NCBI RefSeq assembly: GCF_030418315.1
Contig: NZ_JAUHPV010000001.1
Coordinates: 248,001 to 312,000 of the forward strand
Length of the DNA: 64,000 nt
Direction of reading: 5' to 3'
DNA from: Demequina zhanjiangensis
GTDB taxonomy: Bacteria > Actinomycetota > Actinomycetes > Actinomycetales > Demequinaceae
Below the pieces are notes generated by a model, which ran no database searches, was not told the origin of the DNA, and worked only from the letters and a program-made list of their open reading frames with translations. A program made the position numbers and the translations under genes. Position 1 is the first letter of the stretch. Every line of letters begins with the position of its first letter. Below are positions 9,317 through 17,645 of this stretch, one piece after another.

Positions 9317-10091
9317 GATCATCGTCGCCCGGGACAAGGCCGCGGCGGGAGAGATCGTCGCCGACCACATCGCGGAGCTCGTCCGCAGCAACCCTGAGAC
9401 CGTGCTCGGCGTGGCCACGGGCTCGACGCCGCTGCCCGTCTACGAAGCGCTCGGCGCGCGAGCCGACGCGGGCCTCGACTTCTCGCAGGTGCGCGCCTAC
9501 GCGCTCGACGAGTACGTCGGCCTCCCCGTGGAGCACCCGGAGAGCTACCGGTCCGTGATCACCAAGGAGTTCGTCGAGCGCGTGGGCGCGGACCCGTCTC
9601 GGGTGCATGTGCCCGACGGCTCGCTCGACCGCATCGAGACGGCGGGGGAGCGGTACGAGTCGCTGCTCGCGGAGTCGGGCGGCGTGGACCTGCAGATCCT
9701 CGGCATCGGCACCACGGGCCACATCGGCTTCAACGAGCCCGGATCGTCGTTCGGATCGCTCACCCGCGTCAAGACGCTCACCGAGCAGACACGGATCGAC
9801 AACGCGCGTTTCTTCGACTCGCTCGACCAGGTGCCGATCCACTGCGTCACGCAGGGCCTCGGCACCATCCTGCGTGCCAGGCACCTGGTGCTGCTCGCGT
9901 TCGGCGCGGGCAAGGCGGAGGCTCTCGCCGCGTCGGTCGAGGGGCCCGTGTCGTCGTCGATGCCGGGGTCAGCGATCCAGCTCCATCAGCACGTGACGGT
10001 CGTCGTCGACGAGGAGGCCGCCGCCCGCCTGGAGAACCTCGACTACTACCGTTGGGCGGCGGCGCACAAGCCGGCGTGGCAGGGTCTGTAG
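9309..10091 (+). CDS. nagB: Glucosamine-6-phosphate deaminase
   Basis: 260 residues. Converts glucosamine-6-phosphate to fructose-6-phosphate and ammonia, the step that feeds amino sugar into glycolysis. Family blocks seen: GVATGSTPLPVYEAL (phosphate loop), YALDEYVGL (catalytic Asp), GIGTTGHIGFNEPGS, and the TQGLGTIL segment. GTG start overlaps the kinase gene by 8 nt. Ends 2 nt before nagA. Confidence 0.95.
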   Translation: MAEIIVARDKAAAGEIVADHIAELVRSNPETVLGVATGSTPLPVYEALGARADAGLDFSQVRAYALDEYVGLPVEHPESYRSVITKEFVERVGADPSRVHVPDGSLDRIETAGERYESLLAESGGVDLQILGIGTTGHIGFNEPGSSFGSLTRVKTLTEQTRIDNARFFDSLDQVPIHCVTQGLGTILRARHLVLLAFGAGKAEALAASVEGPVSSSMPGSAIQLHQHVTVVVDEEAAARLENLDYYRWAAAHKPAWQGL

Positions 10092-10093
10092 GC

Positions 10094-10978
10094 ATGGAGC
10101 TCGTCGACATCCACTGCCACGGAGGTGGTGGGAACGCCTTCGGCGACACGGTCGACGGGACGCTCGCCGCGCTCGCCGCGCATCAGGCCGCCGGCACCTC
10201 CCGAGTGGTCGCCTCACTCGTCACCGAGCCGCTCGACGCGATGGTCGCGAAGCTTGCCGTCGTTCGCGAGGCGATGGCCCAGGCGCCCGCGCTGCTCGGC
10301 GTGCACCTCGAGGGCCCGTTCCTCGCGCCTTCGCGCAAGGGTGCGCACCCGCCGCACGCGCTCATCGATCCGACGCCGGACGCCGTGTCCAGGCTGCTCG
10401 ACGCTGGCGAAGGGATCCTGCGCCAGATCACGATGGCGCCCGAGCTGCCCGGCGCGCTCGACGCGATCGCGCGATTCGCCGACGCGGGCGTCGTCGTCGC
10501 CGTCGGGCACACCGAGTGCACTGCGGCGCAGGCGACGGAGGCCTTCGACGCGGGAGCGCGTCTGGTCACGCACGCCTTCAACGCGATGCCTCCGATCGCT
10601 GGTCGCGCGCCGGGCCCGCTGGGCGCCGCGCTCGCGGACGAGCGGGTCTTCATCGAGGTCATCGCCGACGGCTTCCACGTGGCGCCGGAGCCGCTCGCGC
10701 TGCTGTTCGCCGCTGCGCCGGGACGCGCCGTCCTGATGACCGACGCCATGGCCGCGGCTGCGTCGGCCGAGGGAACCTACATGCTGGGCGAGCTGGAGGT
10801 CACCGTCGCCGGTGGGAAGGCCGTGCTGACCGGAACCGACACGTTGGCAGGCTCCACGCTCGTGCTGTCCCGTGCCCTGGACGTGTGCGAGGCGGCTGGA
10901 GTGCCGCGGGACGTGGCCATCGAGGCCGCCACCGCGACCCCGCTCAGGGCGCTCGAGGCCTGCGGCTGGATGTCCTGA
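10094..10978 (+). CDS. nagA: N-acetylglucosamine-6-phosphate deacetylase, barrel-only form
   Basis: 294 residues. Removes acetate from GlcNAc-6-phosphate to supply NagB. Metal and catalytic blocks are present: HxH in DIHCHGG (residues 5-11), HLEGPF (metal Glu), VGHTECTAAQ and THAFNAM (metal His), and the catalytic Asp in MTDAM. The usual enzyme is about 380 residues, with N- and C-terminal strands forming a second beta-sandwich domain. Here the protein begins at the first metal ligand and ends soon after ATPLRALEA, so both sandwich parts are missing. NagB ends 2 nt upstream, leaving little room for a longer N-terminus. Confidence 0.88.
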   Translation: MELVDIHCHGGGGNAFGDTVDGTLAALAAHQAAGTSRVVASLVTEPLDAMVAKLAVVREAMAQAPALLGVHLEGPFLAPSRKGAHPPHALIDPTPDAVSRLLDAGEGILRQITMAPELPGALDAIARFADAGVVVAVGHTECTAAQATEAFDAGARLVTHAFNAMPPIAGRAPGPLGAALADERVFIEVIADGFHVAPEPLALLFAAAPGRAVLMTDAMAAAASAEGTYMLGELEVTVAGGKAVLTGTDTLAGSTLVLSRALDVCEAAGVPRDVAIEAATATPLRALEACGWMS

Positions 10979-11023
10979 GTCCGACAGGCCTGAGCCGCAC
11001 CCCGTCGCCGCCGGACGGTGTGA

Positions 11024-11100
11024 ACCACTCCGAAGCCCGACACCCCGCCGGCATGCCGCATCCTCCCGCGACACGCTGGCGCGTCGCGGTGGAGAGTGGT
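11024..11100. terminator. Inverted repeats between convergent nagA and purU
   Basis: In the 189-nt gap, ACCACTC (11024-11030) pairs with GAGTGGT (11094-11100), and inside it CCGCGAC (11066-11072) pairs with GTCGCGG (11083-11089). A two-way terminator for the convergent nagA and purU transcripts is plausible. Nothing else is seen in the gap. Confidence 0.35.
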
Positions 11101-11167
11101 GCGAACTGTCGGGGCGGTCAGGCGCGCAGACGGCGCAACACCAGAGGGACGACGCGCCCGCCGGGGC

Positions 11168-12028
11168 CTACTTGAAGACGATCGTCCGGTGGCCGTCGAG
11201 CAGCACGCGGTGCTCCGCATGCCAACGGACTGCGCGGGCGAGCGCACGACGCTCCACGTCCGCACCCGTCGCGGTGAGGGTCTCCGGCGTGTAGGTGTGG
11301 TCCACCCGGTCCACGTCCTGCTCGATGATCGGGCCCTCGTCGAGGTCCGCGGTCACGTAGTGCGCGGTCGCGCCGATCAGCTTCACGCCACGGTCGTGCG
11401 CCTGGAAGTAGGGGCGGGCGCCCTTGAAGCTCGGCAGGAACGAGTGGTGGATGTTGATGGCGCGGCCCTTGAGTGCGCCGCACATCTCGGGGGAGAGGAT
11501 CTGCATGTAGCGGGCCAGCACCACGAGCTCCGCGTCGGTCTCGTCCACGAGCGCGAGCACCTGCTGCTCGGCCTCCGCCTTGGTGTCGGCGGTCACGGGG
11601 ATGTGGTGGAACGGCTTGCCGTAGAACTCGGCGAGCGGCTTCAGCGTGGGGTGGTTGCCCACCACGGCGACGATGTCGACAGGCAGGGTCCCCGCGCGCT
11701 CGCGGAACAGCAGGTCGTTCACGCAGTGCGCTGCCTTGGACACCATGACGACGGTACGCATGCGGCGTCCGGCGACGTCGAGCCGCCACGTCATGTCGAA
11801 GCGGTCCGCCAGCGCGGTGAACGCCGCCTCGAGCTCGGCCTGCGGCGCGGGGCTCTCCACCTCGACGCGCATGAAGAACAGACCGGTGTCCGCGTCGCCG
11901 AACTGCTGCGACTCGGTGATGTTGCCCTCATGCTCGGCGAGGGTTCCGGAGACCGCGTGCACGATCCCGGGACGGTCGGGGCAGGAGAGGCTGAGCACGA
12001 AGCGGCTCGTGGACGGGGCGTCGTTCAT
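11168..12028 (-). CDS. purU: Formyltetrahydrofolate deformylase
   Basis: 286 residues. Hydrolyses 10-formyl-THF to formate and THF, balancing one-carbon units for purine synthesis. An N-terminal ACT domain (about 8-85; LSLSCPDRPGIVHAVSGTL) is followed by the formyltransferase-fold domain. Catalytic residues are in INIHHSFLPSF (Asn, His) and LDEGPIIEQD (Asp). Probably leaderless: a TACGCT -10 (complement of 12035-12040) ends 6 nt before the ATG. Convergent with nagA. Confidence 0.95.
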   Translation of the reverse strand: MNDAPSTSRFVLSLSCPDRPGIVHAVSGTLAEHEGNITESQQFGDADTGLFFMRVEVESPAPQAELEAAFTALADRFDMTWRLDVAGRRMRTVVMVSKAAHCVNDLLFRERAGTLPVDIVAVVGNHPTLKPLAEFYGKPFHHIPVTADTKAEAEQQVLALVDETDAELVVLARYMQILSPEMCGALKGRAINIHHSFLPSFKGARPYFQAHDRGVKLIGATAHYVTADLDEGPIIEQDVDRVDHTYTPETLTATGADVERRALARAVRWHAEHRVLLDGHRTIVFK

Positions 12029-12115
12029 GCCTCAAGCGTAGTGATTCGGCGAAGCGCTGACGGACCGGGACCACAGGAGTGGTCCGAGAGGCCTGTGACC
12101 TGTCACCATAGGCGT

Positions 12116-12628
12116 ATGAGCGAGGATGCAGAGGTCAGGATCGACGTCGTCGGCGCGGATCACGCCGGCGAGGTGCTCACGCTGCGACGCGCGGCGTTCG
12201 TGGTCGAGGCGCAGCTGTACAACGATCCGCACATCCCGGCGCTCACGCAGACGCTCGACGAGCTCATCGAGGACATGGAGTCCGGCGCGACCGTCACGCT
12301 CGGCGCATGGATCGGTCCGCGGCTCGTGGGCACCATCCGGGTCGGTATCGAGGGCACGAAGGCCACGATCGGACGGCTCGCAGTCGCGCCTGACGTCCAG
12401 GGCGTCGGCATCGGCGCGCAGCTCGTGTTCGCGGTGCTCGGCTACCTGCCGGAGGACACCTCGGAGGTGTGGGCCTTCACCGGCCAGAACTCCAAGCACA
12501 ACATCGCGCTCTACAACAAGGCCGGCTACGAGCACCAGTTCGACCAGGTGTCAGGCGACCTCACGTACGCCTACCTGCGCAAGATCCTCGAGTCCGGCGC
12601 GATCGTCGACGACGCGGCGAAGGGCTGA
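12116..12628 (+). CDS. GNAT-family N-acetyltransferase
   Basis: 170 residues. GNAT fold with the acetyl-CoA pyrophosphate loop at VAPDVQGVGIGAQL (Q/RxxGxG/A type) and the later NIALYNKAGYE segment. The acceptor cannot be told from the sequence. The ATG 6 nt after a CACCAT hexamer suggests a leaderless mRNA. It starts 88 nt from, and divergent to, purU. Confidence 0.85.
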   Translation: MSEDAEVRIDVVGADHAGEVLTLRRAAFVVEAQLYNDPHIPALTQTLDELIEDMESGATVTLGAWIGPRLVGTIRVGIEGTKATIGRLAVAPDVQGVGIGAQLVFAVLGYLPEDTSEVWAFTGQNSKHNIALYNKAGYEHQFDQVSGDLTYAYLRKILESGAIVDDAAKG

Positions 12629-12715
12629 GCCGAGCCACCGTCGGGCCGTTGACCGCGCGCGGCCGCGTCGCGTGGGCCACGATGGTCGTGGGTCACGCAC
12701 CGAGGGAGGCCGCCC

Positions 12716-13576
12716 ATGTCCTGGTACGAGCAGGCGTTCGTCGAGACCGGCCGCTCGCCCACGCTGTGGCTGCTCGTCGGCTTCGTCCTCACATTCGCCG
12801 CTACCAGGTGGGTGACGCGCCGCATCCGCGCAGCTGAGGCCGAGAGGGAGCGCACCGGGGCGCCCGAGCCGGAGGAGTCGGGCGGTCTGCTCTCCAACAT
12901 CCACATCGGGGGCGTCCACGTCCACCACCAGGTGTGGGGCATCCTCCTGGTCCTCACGACCGGGGTGCTGAACTTCCGATTCACCCCCGATTCGCCGTGG
13001 ATCGAGGTGCTCGCCCTGTTCTTCGGGGTCGGTGCCGCGCTCGCGCTCGACGAGTTCGCGCTGTGGCTCCACCTGGAGGACGTCTACTGGTCAGAGGAGG
13101 GCCGCAAGTCGATCGACGCGATCCTCGTCGCCACCGTCATCGGCGTGGCGCTGCTCTTCCAGGTCAGCCCGATCGGCCTGAGCCCGGAGGAGGCCGGCAA
13201 CGGCTGGTTGTTCGCTGCGGCCGTGATCGCGCACTTCGTGTGGGTCGTGATCGCGTTCCTCAAAGGGAAACGCCACCTGGGCCTCGTCGGGATCGTCGTG
13301 CCTGCGGTCGCGACGATCTGTGGTCTGCGGCTCGCCAAGCCGACGTCGTTCTGGGCGCACCGGTTCTATTCGCCGGCCAAGAAGGAGAAGGCACGACGCC
13401 GCTTCTCGGACCAGTACCAGGCGCGATGGGATCGTCTCAGAGACAGCATCGGCGGTGACCACGGGCAGCGGCTGCCGCGCGCGATCGACAAGCTGGTGAA
13501 GGAGGAGATCCAGCACGCGACCGTCGACGAGCCCGTGCCGGAACCCGAGAAGGGCCCCGACGCGAACCGCCCGTGA
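12716..13576 (+). CDS. Unknown membrane protein with a His-rich loop
   Basis: 286 residues, family not recognised by name. About five or six membrane segments are visible, beginning near residues 15-35, 72-92, 97-118, 132-152, 165-188 and 193-212. Between the first two lies NIHIGGVHVHHQVWG, with four His in nine residues, which could bind metal or heme. An acidic DEFALWLHLEDVYW loop follows the third segment. The C-terminus is basic and then Pro/Glu-rich, probably cytoplasmic. GGGAGG precedes the ATG. I infer only an integral membrane protein. Confidence 0.8.
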   Translation: MSWYEQAFVETGRSPTLWLLVGFVLTFAATRWVTRRIRAAEAERERTGAPEPEESGGLLSNIHIGGVHVHHQVWGILLVLTTGVLNFRFTPDSPWIEVLALFFGVGAALALDEFALWLHLEDVYWSEEGRKSIDAILVATVIGVALLFQVSPIGLSPEEAGNGWLFAAAVIAHFVWVVIAFLKGKRHLGLVGIVVPAVATICGLRLAKPTSFWAHRFYSPAKKEKARRRFSDQYQARWDRLRDSIGGDHGQRLPRAIDKLVKEEIQHATVDEPVPEPEKGPDANRP

Positions 13577-13601
13577 CGCGGGGCACACCCGTTGCTAGAC
13601 T
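13573..13601 (+). promoter_or_regulatory. Promoter for the ZTP riboswitch-glyA-folD transcript
   Basis: GTGACG (13573-13578), 17-nt spacer, TAGACT (13596-13601). Transcription would start near 13608, exactly where the folded riboswitch begins. Confidence 0.65.
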
Positions 13602-13607
13602 GGCGCG

Positions 13608-13684
13608 CGTCGTGACTGGCGCAGTGGGTCACCACGAGGGAGCGACACCTTTCTCGAGACTGTTGGTCGTACGCCTGGGCCAAG
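13608..13684 (+). ncRNA. ZTP (pfl) riboswitch
   Basis: The 5' half contains GTGACTGGCG (13612-13621), then a GTGG/CCAC hairpin, then GGGAGCGAC, and the 3' half contains the hallmark CGCCTGGGC (13672-13680). These are the conserved elements of the pfl RNA, which binds the purine-pathway alarmones ZMP and ZTP that build up when 10-formyl-THF runs short. GTCG (13609-13612) pairs with CGAC (13642-13645) to form the first stem. glyA and folD, which restore one-carbon folates, follow directly, as expected for this riboswitch class. Confidence 0.88.
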
Positions 13685-13699
13685 GTCACCGGACATACC

Positions 13700-13716
13700 G
13701 GCGACCCCCGGTCGCC
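13700..13716 (+). promoter_or_regulatory. Hairpin in the riboswitch expression platform
   Basis: GGCGACC (13700-13706), loop CCC, GGTCGCC (13710-13716) lies between the riboswitch and the GAGAGGAAA ribosome binding site of glyA. No T tract follows, so control of translation or early Rho-type termination is more likely than a simple intrinsic terminator. Confidence 0.5.
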
Positions 13717-13732
13717 TTCAGAGAGGAAAGCC

Positions 13733-15028
13733 ATGAGCACCGACTCCAGCGCCACCGCAGCGGTGATGAACGCCACGCTGCAGGACTTCGACCCCGAGAT
13801 CGCGCAGGTCCTCGACCGCGAGCTCGCCCGCCAGCAGACCTACCTCGAGATGATCGCGTCGGAGAACTTCGTGCCGCGCTCGGTCCTCCAGGCCCAGGGT
13901 TCCGTGCTGACCAACAAGTACGCCGAGGGCTACCCGGGCCGCCGCTACTACGGCGGCTGCGAGGAGGTCGACGTCGCCGAGAACATCGCGATCGACCGCG
14001 CCAAGTCGCTCTTCGGCGCCGAGTACGCGAACGTCCAGCCCCACTCGGGCGCGACCGCGAACGCCGCCGTCCTGCACGCGCTCGCCAGGCCCGGCGACCG
14101 GATCATGGGCCTCTCGCTCGCCCACGGCGGTCACCTCACGCACGGCATGAAGCTCAACTTCTCCGGCAAGCTGTACGAGGTCTCCGCGTACGGCGTCGAC
14201 GACACGACCCACCTGGTGGACATGGACAAGGTCCGCGAGCAGGCGCTCGCCGACCGTCCCGACGTCATCATCGCCGGCTGGTCCGCGTACCCCCGCCACC
14301 TCGACTTCGCCGCCTTCCGCGCGATCGCCGACGAGGTGGGCGCCAAGCTCTGGACCGACATGGCGCACTTCGCCGGCCTCGTCGCCTCGGGCCTGCACCC
14401 GTCGCCCATCCCCCACTCGGACGTGGTCTCCACCACGATCCACAAGACGATCGGCGGACCGCGCTCCGGCATGATCCTGTCGCGCGACGCCGAGGCGTAC
14501 GGCAAGAAGCTCAACTCCGCGGTGTTCCCCGGCCAGCAGGGCGGCCCGCTCATGCACGTCGTCGCCGCGAAGGCCGTGGCCCTCAAGGCGGCCGCCGGCT
14601 CCGAGTTCCGTGAGCGCAACGAGCGCGTCCTCGAGGGTGCGAAGATCCTCGCCGACCGTCTCACCTCGCCCGACGCGATCGAGGCGGGCGTCAACGTCGT
14701 CTCCGGCGGCACCGATGTCCACCTGGTGCTCGTGGACCTGCGCAACTCGCCGATGAACGGCCAGGAGGCCGAGGACCTGCTCCACGCCGTCGGCATCACC
14801 GTGAACCGCAACGCGGTGCCGAACGACCCGCGCCCGCCGATGGTCACCTCGGGTCTGCGCATCGGCACGCCCGCGCTCGCGAGCCGCGGCTTCGGCTCGG
14901 AGGAGTTCTCCGAGGTCGCCGACGTCATCGCGACCGCGCTCAAGGGCGGCGCCGACGTCGACGCGCTGCGCGCACGCATCGCGAAGCTCGCAGGCGACTT
15001 CCCGCTCTACGAGGGCCTCCAGCAGTAA
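13733..15028 (+). CDS. glyA: Serine hydroxymethyltransferase
   Basis: 431 residues. PLP enzyme that moves the serine hydroxymethyl carbon to THF, giving glycine and 5,10-methylene-THF. The PLP lysine is Lys238 in [10 protein letters not shown]. Other blocks are [18 protein letters not shown] and [17 protein letters not shown]. Good ribosome binding site (AGAGGAAAG). The TAA stop shares its last A with the folD ATG. Under control of the upstream ZTP riboswitch. Confidence 0.98.
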   Translation: MSTDSSATAAVMNATLQDFDPEIAQVLDRELARQQTYLEMIASENFVPRSVLQAQGSVLTNKYAEGYPGRRYYGGCEEVDVAENIAIDRAKSLFGAEYANVQPHSGATANAAVLHALARPGDRIMGLSLAHGGHLTHGMKLNFSGKLYEVSAYGVDDTTHLVDMDKVREQALADRPDVIIAGWSAYPRHLDFAAFRAIADEVGAKLWTDMAHFAGLVASGLHPSPIPHSDVVSTTIHKTIGGPRSGMILSRDAEAYGKKLNSAVFPGQQGGPLMHVVAAKAVALKAAAGSEFRERNERVLEGAKILADRLTSPDAIEAGVNVVSGGTDVHLVLVDLRNSPMNGQEAEDLLHAVGITVNRNAVPNDPRPPMVTSGLRIGTPALASRGFGSEEFSEVADVIATALKGGADVDALRARIAKLAGDFPLYEGLQQ

Positions 15029-15915
15029 TGGCGGCGGAGCCTCAGCGCCTCGACGGCAAGGCCACCGCTGCCGCGATCAAGTCGGAGCTGGCCACCCGGG
15101 TCGCCGCGCTCGCCGAGCGCGGCATCACCCCGGGGCTCGGCACGCTCCTCGTCGGCGACGACCCGGGCTCCACCTGGTACGTCAACGGCAAGCACGCGGA
15201 CTGCGCCGAGGTGGGCATCGCGTCGATCCGGGAGGATCTGCCCGGCGACGCGACTCAGGAGCAGATCGAGGCCGCCGTGGACCGCCTCAACGCGGACCCG
15301 GCGTGCACGGGCTTCATCGTGCAGCTGCCGCTGCCCGACGGCGTGGACACCAACGCGATCCTCGAGCGGATCGACGCGGACAAGGACGCCGACGGCCTCC
15401 ATCCCACGAACCTCGGACGCCTGGTCCTCCGGGTGGCCGAGGACGTCACGTCCTCGCTTCCCTGCACGCCCAAGGGCATCATCGAGCTGCTTGAGCGTCA
15501 CGGCATCTCCCTGCGCGGCAAGGAGGTCGTGGTCATCGGCCGCGGCACCACCGTCGGCCGGTCGATCGGCCTGCTGCTGACCCGCAAGGCCGTCAACGCG
15601 ACGGTGACCCTGTGCCACACGGGCACGAAGGATCTCGCGGCTCACACGCGCAGGGCCGACGTGATCGTCGCCGCCGCGGGCGTCCCCGGCATCGTCTCGG
15701 GAGACATGGTGAAGGACGGCGTGGTGCTCGTGGACGTGGGCGTGAGCCGTGTCACCGACCCCGAGACCGGCAAGAGCCGGGTCGCCGGCGACATCTCGGC
15801 CGACGCTGTGGCGAAGTCCTCGTGGTTCTCGCCGAACCCTGGCGGAGTCGGGCCGATGACGCGCGCGATGCTGCTGGCCAACGTCGTCGAGTCCGCGGAG
15901 CGGGCCAGCGTGTAA
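15028..15915 (+). CDS. folD: Methylene-THF dehydrogenase / methenyl-THF cyclohydrolase
   Basis: 295 residues, bifunctional. Oxidises 5,10-methylene-THF with NADP and hydrolyses the product to 10-formyl-THF. Active-site Tyr51 and Lys55 are in [12 protein letters not shown]; the PLP-D loop QLPLPDGVD and the nucleotide loop [11 protein letters not shown] are present. The start overlaps the glyA stop (TAATG), so both enzymes are made from one riboswitch-controlled mRNA. Confidence 0.97.
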   Translation: MAAEPQRLDGKATAAAIKSELATRVAALAERGITPGLGTLLVGDDPGSTWYVNGKHADCAEVGIASIREDLPGDATQEQIEAAVDRLNADPACTGFIVQLPLPDGVDTNAILERIDADKDADGLHPTNLGRLVLRVAEDVTSSLPCTPKGIIELLERHGISLRGKEVVVIGRGTTVGRSIGLLLTRKAVNATVTLCHTGTKDLAAHTRRADVIVAAAGVPGIVSGDMVKDGVVLVDVGVSRVTDPETGKSRVAGDISADAVAKSSWFSPNPGGVGPMTRAMLLANVVESAERASV

Positions 15916-15928
15916 CGAGTGCTCTCAT

Positions 15929-15957
15929 GAGGCCCGGTCGCCACGCGGCCGGGCCTC
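15929..15957. terminator. Terminator between folD and the IclR gene
   Basis: GAGGCCCGG (15929-15937) and CCGGGCCTC (15949-15957), 9-bp perfect stem, 11-nt loop, between convergent genes. TCTGTCGTTCT follows on the plus strand. Likely works in both directions. Confidence 0.65.
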
Positions 15958-15964
15958 TGTCGTT

Positions 15965-16729
15965 CTAGTCGATCCTCATGGGGCGGGGTGGCCAGTCGGA
16001 CCCGCCCACCTCGCGGGAGATCGTGCGCGCGGTCTGGCGCAGGTCGTTGAGCACTTCGTCTGAGGGCGGGTACTCGGTGGTGGGCATGACGATCTCCACG
16101 GCGGCGACGACGGCGCCGGAGCGGTCGCAGATGGGTGCGGCGACCGCGGACTCGCCGAGCACGGCCTCGTCGCGCTCGGTGGCGATCGAGGCGGAGACGA
16201 CGCCTTCGAGCTCCTTGCGCAGGGCTGTGGGCTCGGTGACGGTGTCGCCCGTGAGGGGACGGAGAGCGCCCTCCAGGACCTTGTCGGCGAAGTCGAGGTC
16301 GTAGGCGAGCAGCACCTTGCCGAGCGCGGAGGCGTGCGAAGGGAGGGAAAGACCCGTCTCGTACATCTGCTGGCTGCCGTCAGGCCTGCGGTTGTGGTGG
16401 ATGACGAGCACCTCGTCGAACAGCTGTACGCCGAGCCTGATCGAGCACCCTGTGCGCCGTGCGAGCTCGCGGGTCCACTGCATGGCTCGCGCGCGCACCT
16501 CATGGGTGTCGAGGTAGACGTTGGAGAGCTTGAGCAGGGTGGGGCCGAGCATGTAGCGCTGGGAGCCGGGCTCCTTGACGACGAGGCCGTGTGCCTGGAG
16601 CGACTTGACGATGCCGTGCACGGTCGAGGGGGCGAGCCCGAGCTCGGAGGCGAGCTCGGTGATGCCGAGGTGTCGGGCGCCTTGGAGGGCGTGGAGCACG
16701 CCCGCGGCGCGGTCGATCGCCTGGATCAT
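15965..16729 (-). CDS. IclR-family regulator, probably of the glycerol/DHA cluster
   Basis: 254 residues. N-terminal winged helix (about 1-60; LGITELASELGLAPSTVHGIV) and C-terminal ligand-binding IclR domain (about 70-240). Similar in layout to the GylR/GlpR glycerol regulators of actinobacteria. It is divergent from glpF-dhaKLM across a 170-nt gap that holds palindromes over the promoter, so repression of that operon is likely. The ligand, perhaps glycerol-3-phosphate or dihydroxyacetone, is inferred. Confidence 0.9.
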   Translation of the reverse strand: MIQAIDRAAGVLHALQGARHLGITELASELGLAPSTVHGIVKSLQAHGLVVKEPGSQRYMLGPTLLKLSNVYLDTHEVRARAMQWTRELARRTGCSIRLGVQLFDEVLVIHHNRRPDGSQQMYETGLSLPSHASALGKVLLAYDLDFADKVLEGALRPLTGDTVTEPTALRKELEGVVSASIATERDEAVLGESAVAAPICDRSGAVVAAVEIVMPTTEYPPSDEVLNDLRQTARTISREVGGSDWPPRPMRID

Positions 16730-16790
16730 GCGTGCCTCCCTCCGTCGCGGGGCGTCGTTCCCTCATTGTCGGGCCTGTCGTGGTGACCGT

Positions 16791-16832
16791 TTGACAGACT
16801 CTACATTCGGAATACTATTCGATATTGTCGAA
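16791..16832 (+). promoter_or_regulatory. glpF-dha promoter with overlapping palindromic operators
   Basis: A near-consensus promoter: TTGACA (16791-16796), 16-nt spacer, TACTAT (16813-16818). The palindrome GAATA-C-TATTC (16810-16820) covers the -10, and TTCGA-TATTG-TCGAA (16818-16832) covers the start region. This arrangement fits direct repression by the divergent IclR protein. The promoter is AT-rich relative to its surroundings. Confidence 0.7.
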
Positions 16833-16899
16833 TGGCGTTCGAGGAAGAGCGCCGGCGGTGCGAGCCGCATCGACTGATCCGCTGTTCAAAGGAGCGCAG

Positions 16900-17634
16900 A
16901 TGGACGTCAACTCACGGTGGCAGCAGCTCGCCGCCGAATTCCTCGGCACCGCCTTCCTCGTCTTCGTGGGCGTAGGTTCGGTGCCCGCCACCCTCATCGT
17001 GAACGGCGATGCCCCGTTCACCATGGCCGACCTGGGAATGATCTCCCTCGCCTTCGGCACAATCGTGATGGTCACGGTCTACGTGTTCGGATACATCTCC
17101 GGCAACCACATCAACCCTGCCGTCACCGTGGGCCTCGCCCTCTCGGGCGACTTCCCGTGGCGGCGCGTCCCCGAATACATCGCCGCACAGGTGCTCGGCG
17201 CCATCGCGGGTGCCTTCGCGATCGTCGGGGTGCTCGGCACCGCGGCGTCCGACGTGGGCCTCGGCATCGCCGCCTACGGCGACATTCCCTGGTACCAGGC
17301 GTTCTTCGCCGAGTTCATCGGCACCTTCATCCTCGTGTTCGCCGTCTTCGGCGTCGTCTACCGCCGCGCGGCCGCAGGCTGGGCCGGTCTCGCGATCGGT
17401 CTCGTCGTCTTCGCCGCGATCATCCCCGTCGCGCCCACCACGGGCGCCTCCATCAACCCCGCCCGCACCACCGGCCCGATGCTCGTCCAGCAGATCCTCG
17501 GAGGCGAGGTGTCCTGGGAGCAGTGGCCCGTGTACGTCGGAGCCGAGCTCCTCGCGGGACTCGCCGCGGCCGCGCTGTTCGCCGTCATCGCGCACACCGC
17601 GAAGGATCGCGCGCCCGAGCCCGCGGACGCGTAG
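16900..17634 (+). CDS. glpF: Aquaglyceroporin (MIP family)
   Basis: 244 residues with six membrane segments and the two pore NPA loops: HINPAV near residue 70 and SINPART near residue 192. Start at ATG 16900, after AAAGGAG. In front of the dihydroxyacetone kinase genes it most likely lets glycerol or dihydroxyacetone into the cell. Glycerol specificity is inferred from context; a water channel cannot be excluded. Confidence 0.9.
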   Translation: MDVNSRWQQLAAEFLGTAFLVFVGVGSVPATLIVNGDAPFTMADLGMISLAFGTIVMVTVYVFGYISGNHINPAVTVGLALSGDFPWRRVPEYIAAQVLGAIAGAFAIVGVLGTAASDVGLGIAAYGDIPWYQAFFAEFIGTFILVFAVFGVVYRRAAAGWAGLAIGLVVFAAIIPVAPTTGASINPARTTGPMLVQQILGGEVSWEQWPVYVGAELLAGLAAAALFAVIAHTAKDRAPEPADA

Positions 17635-17645
17635 AAAGGAACATC

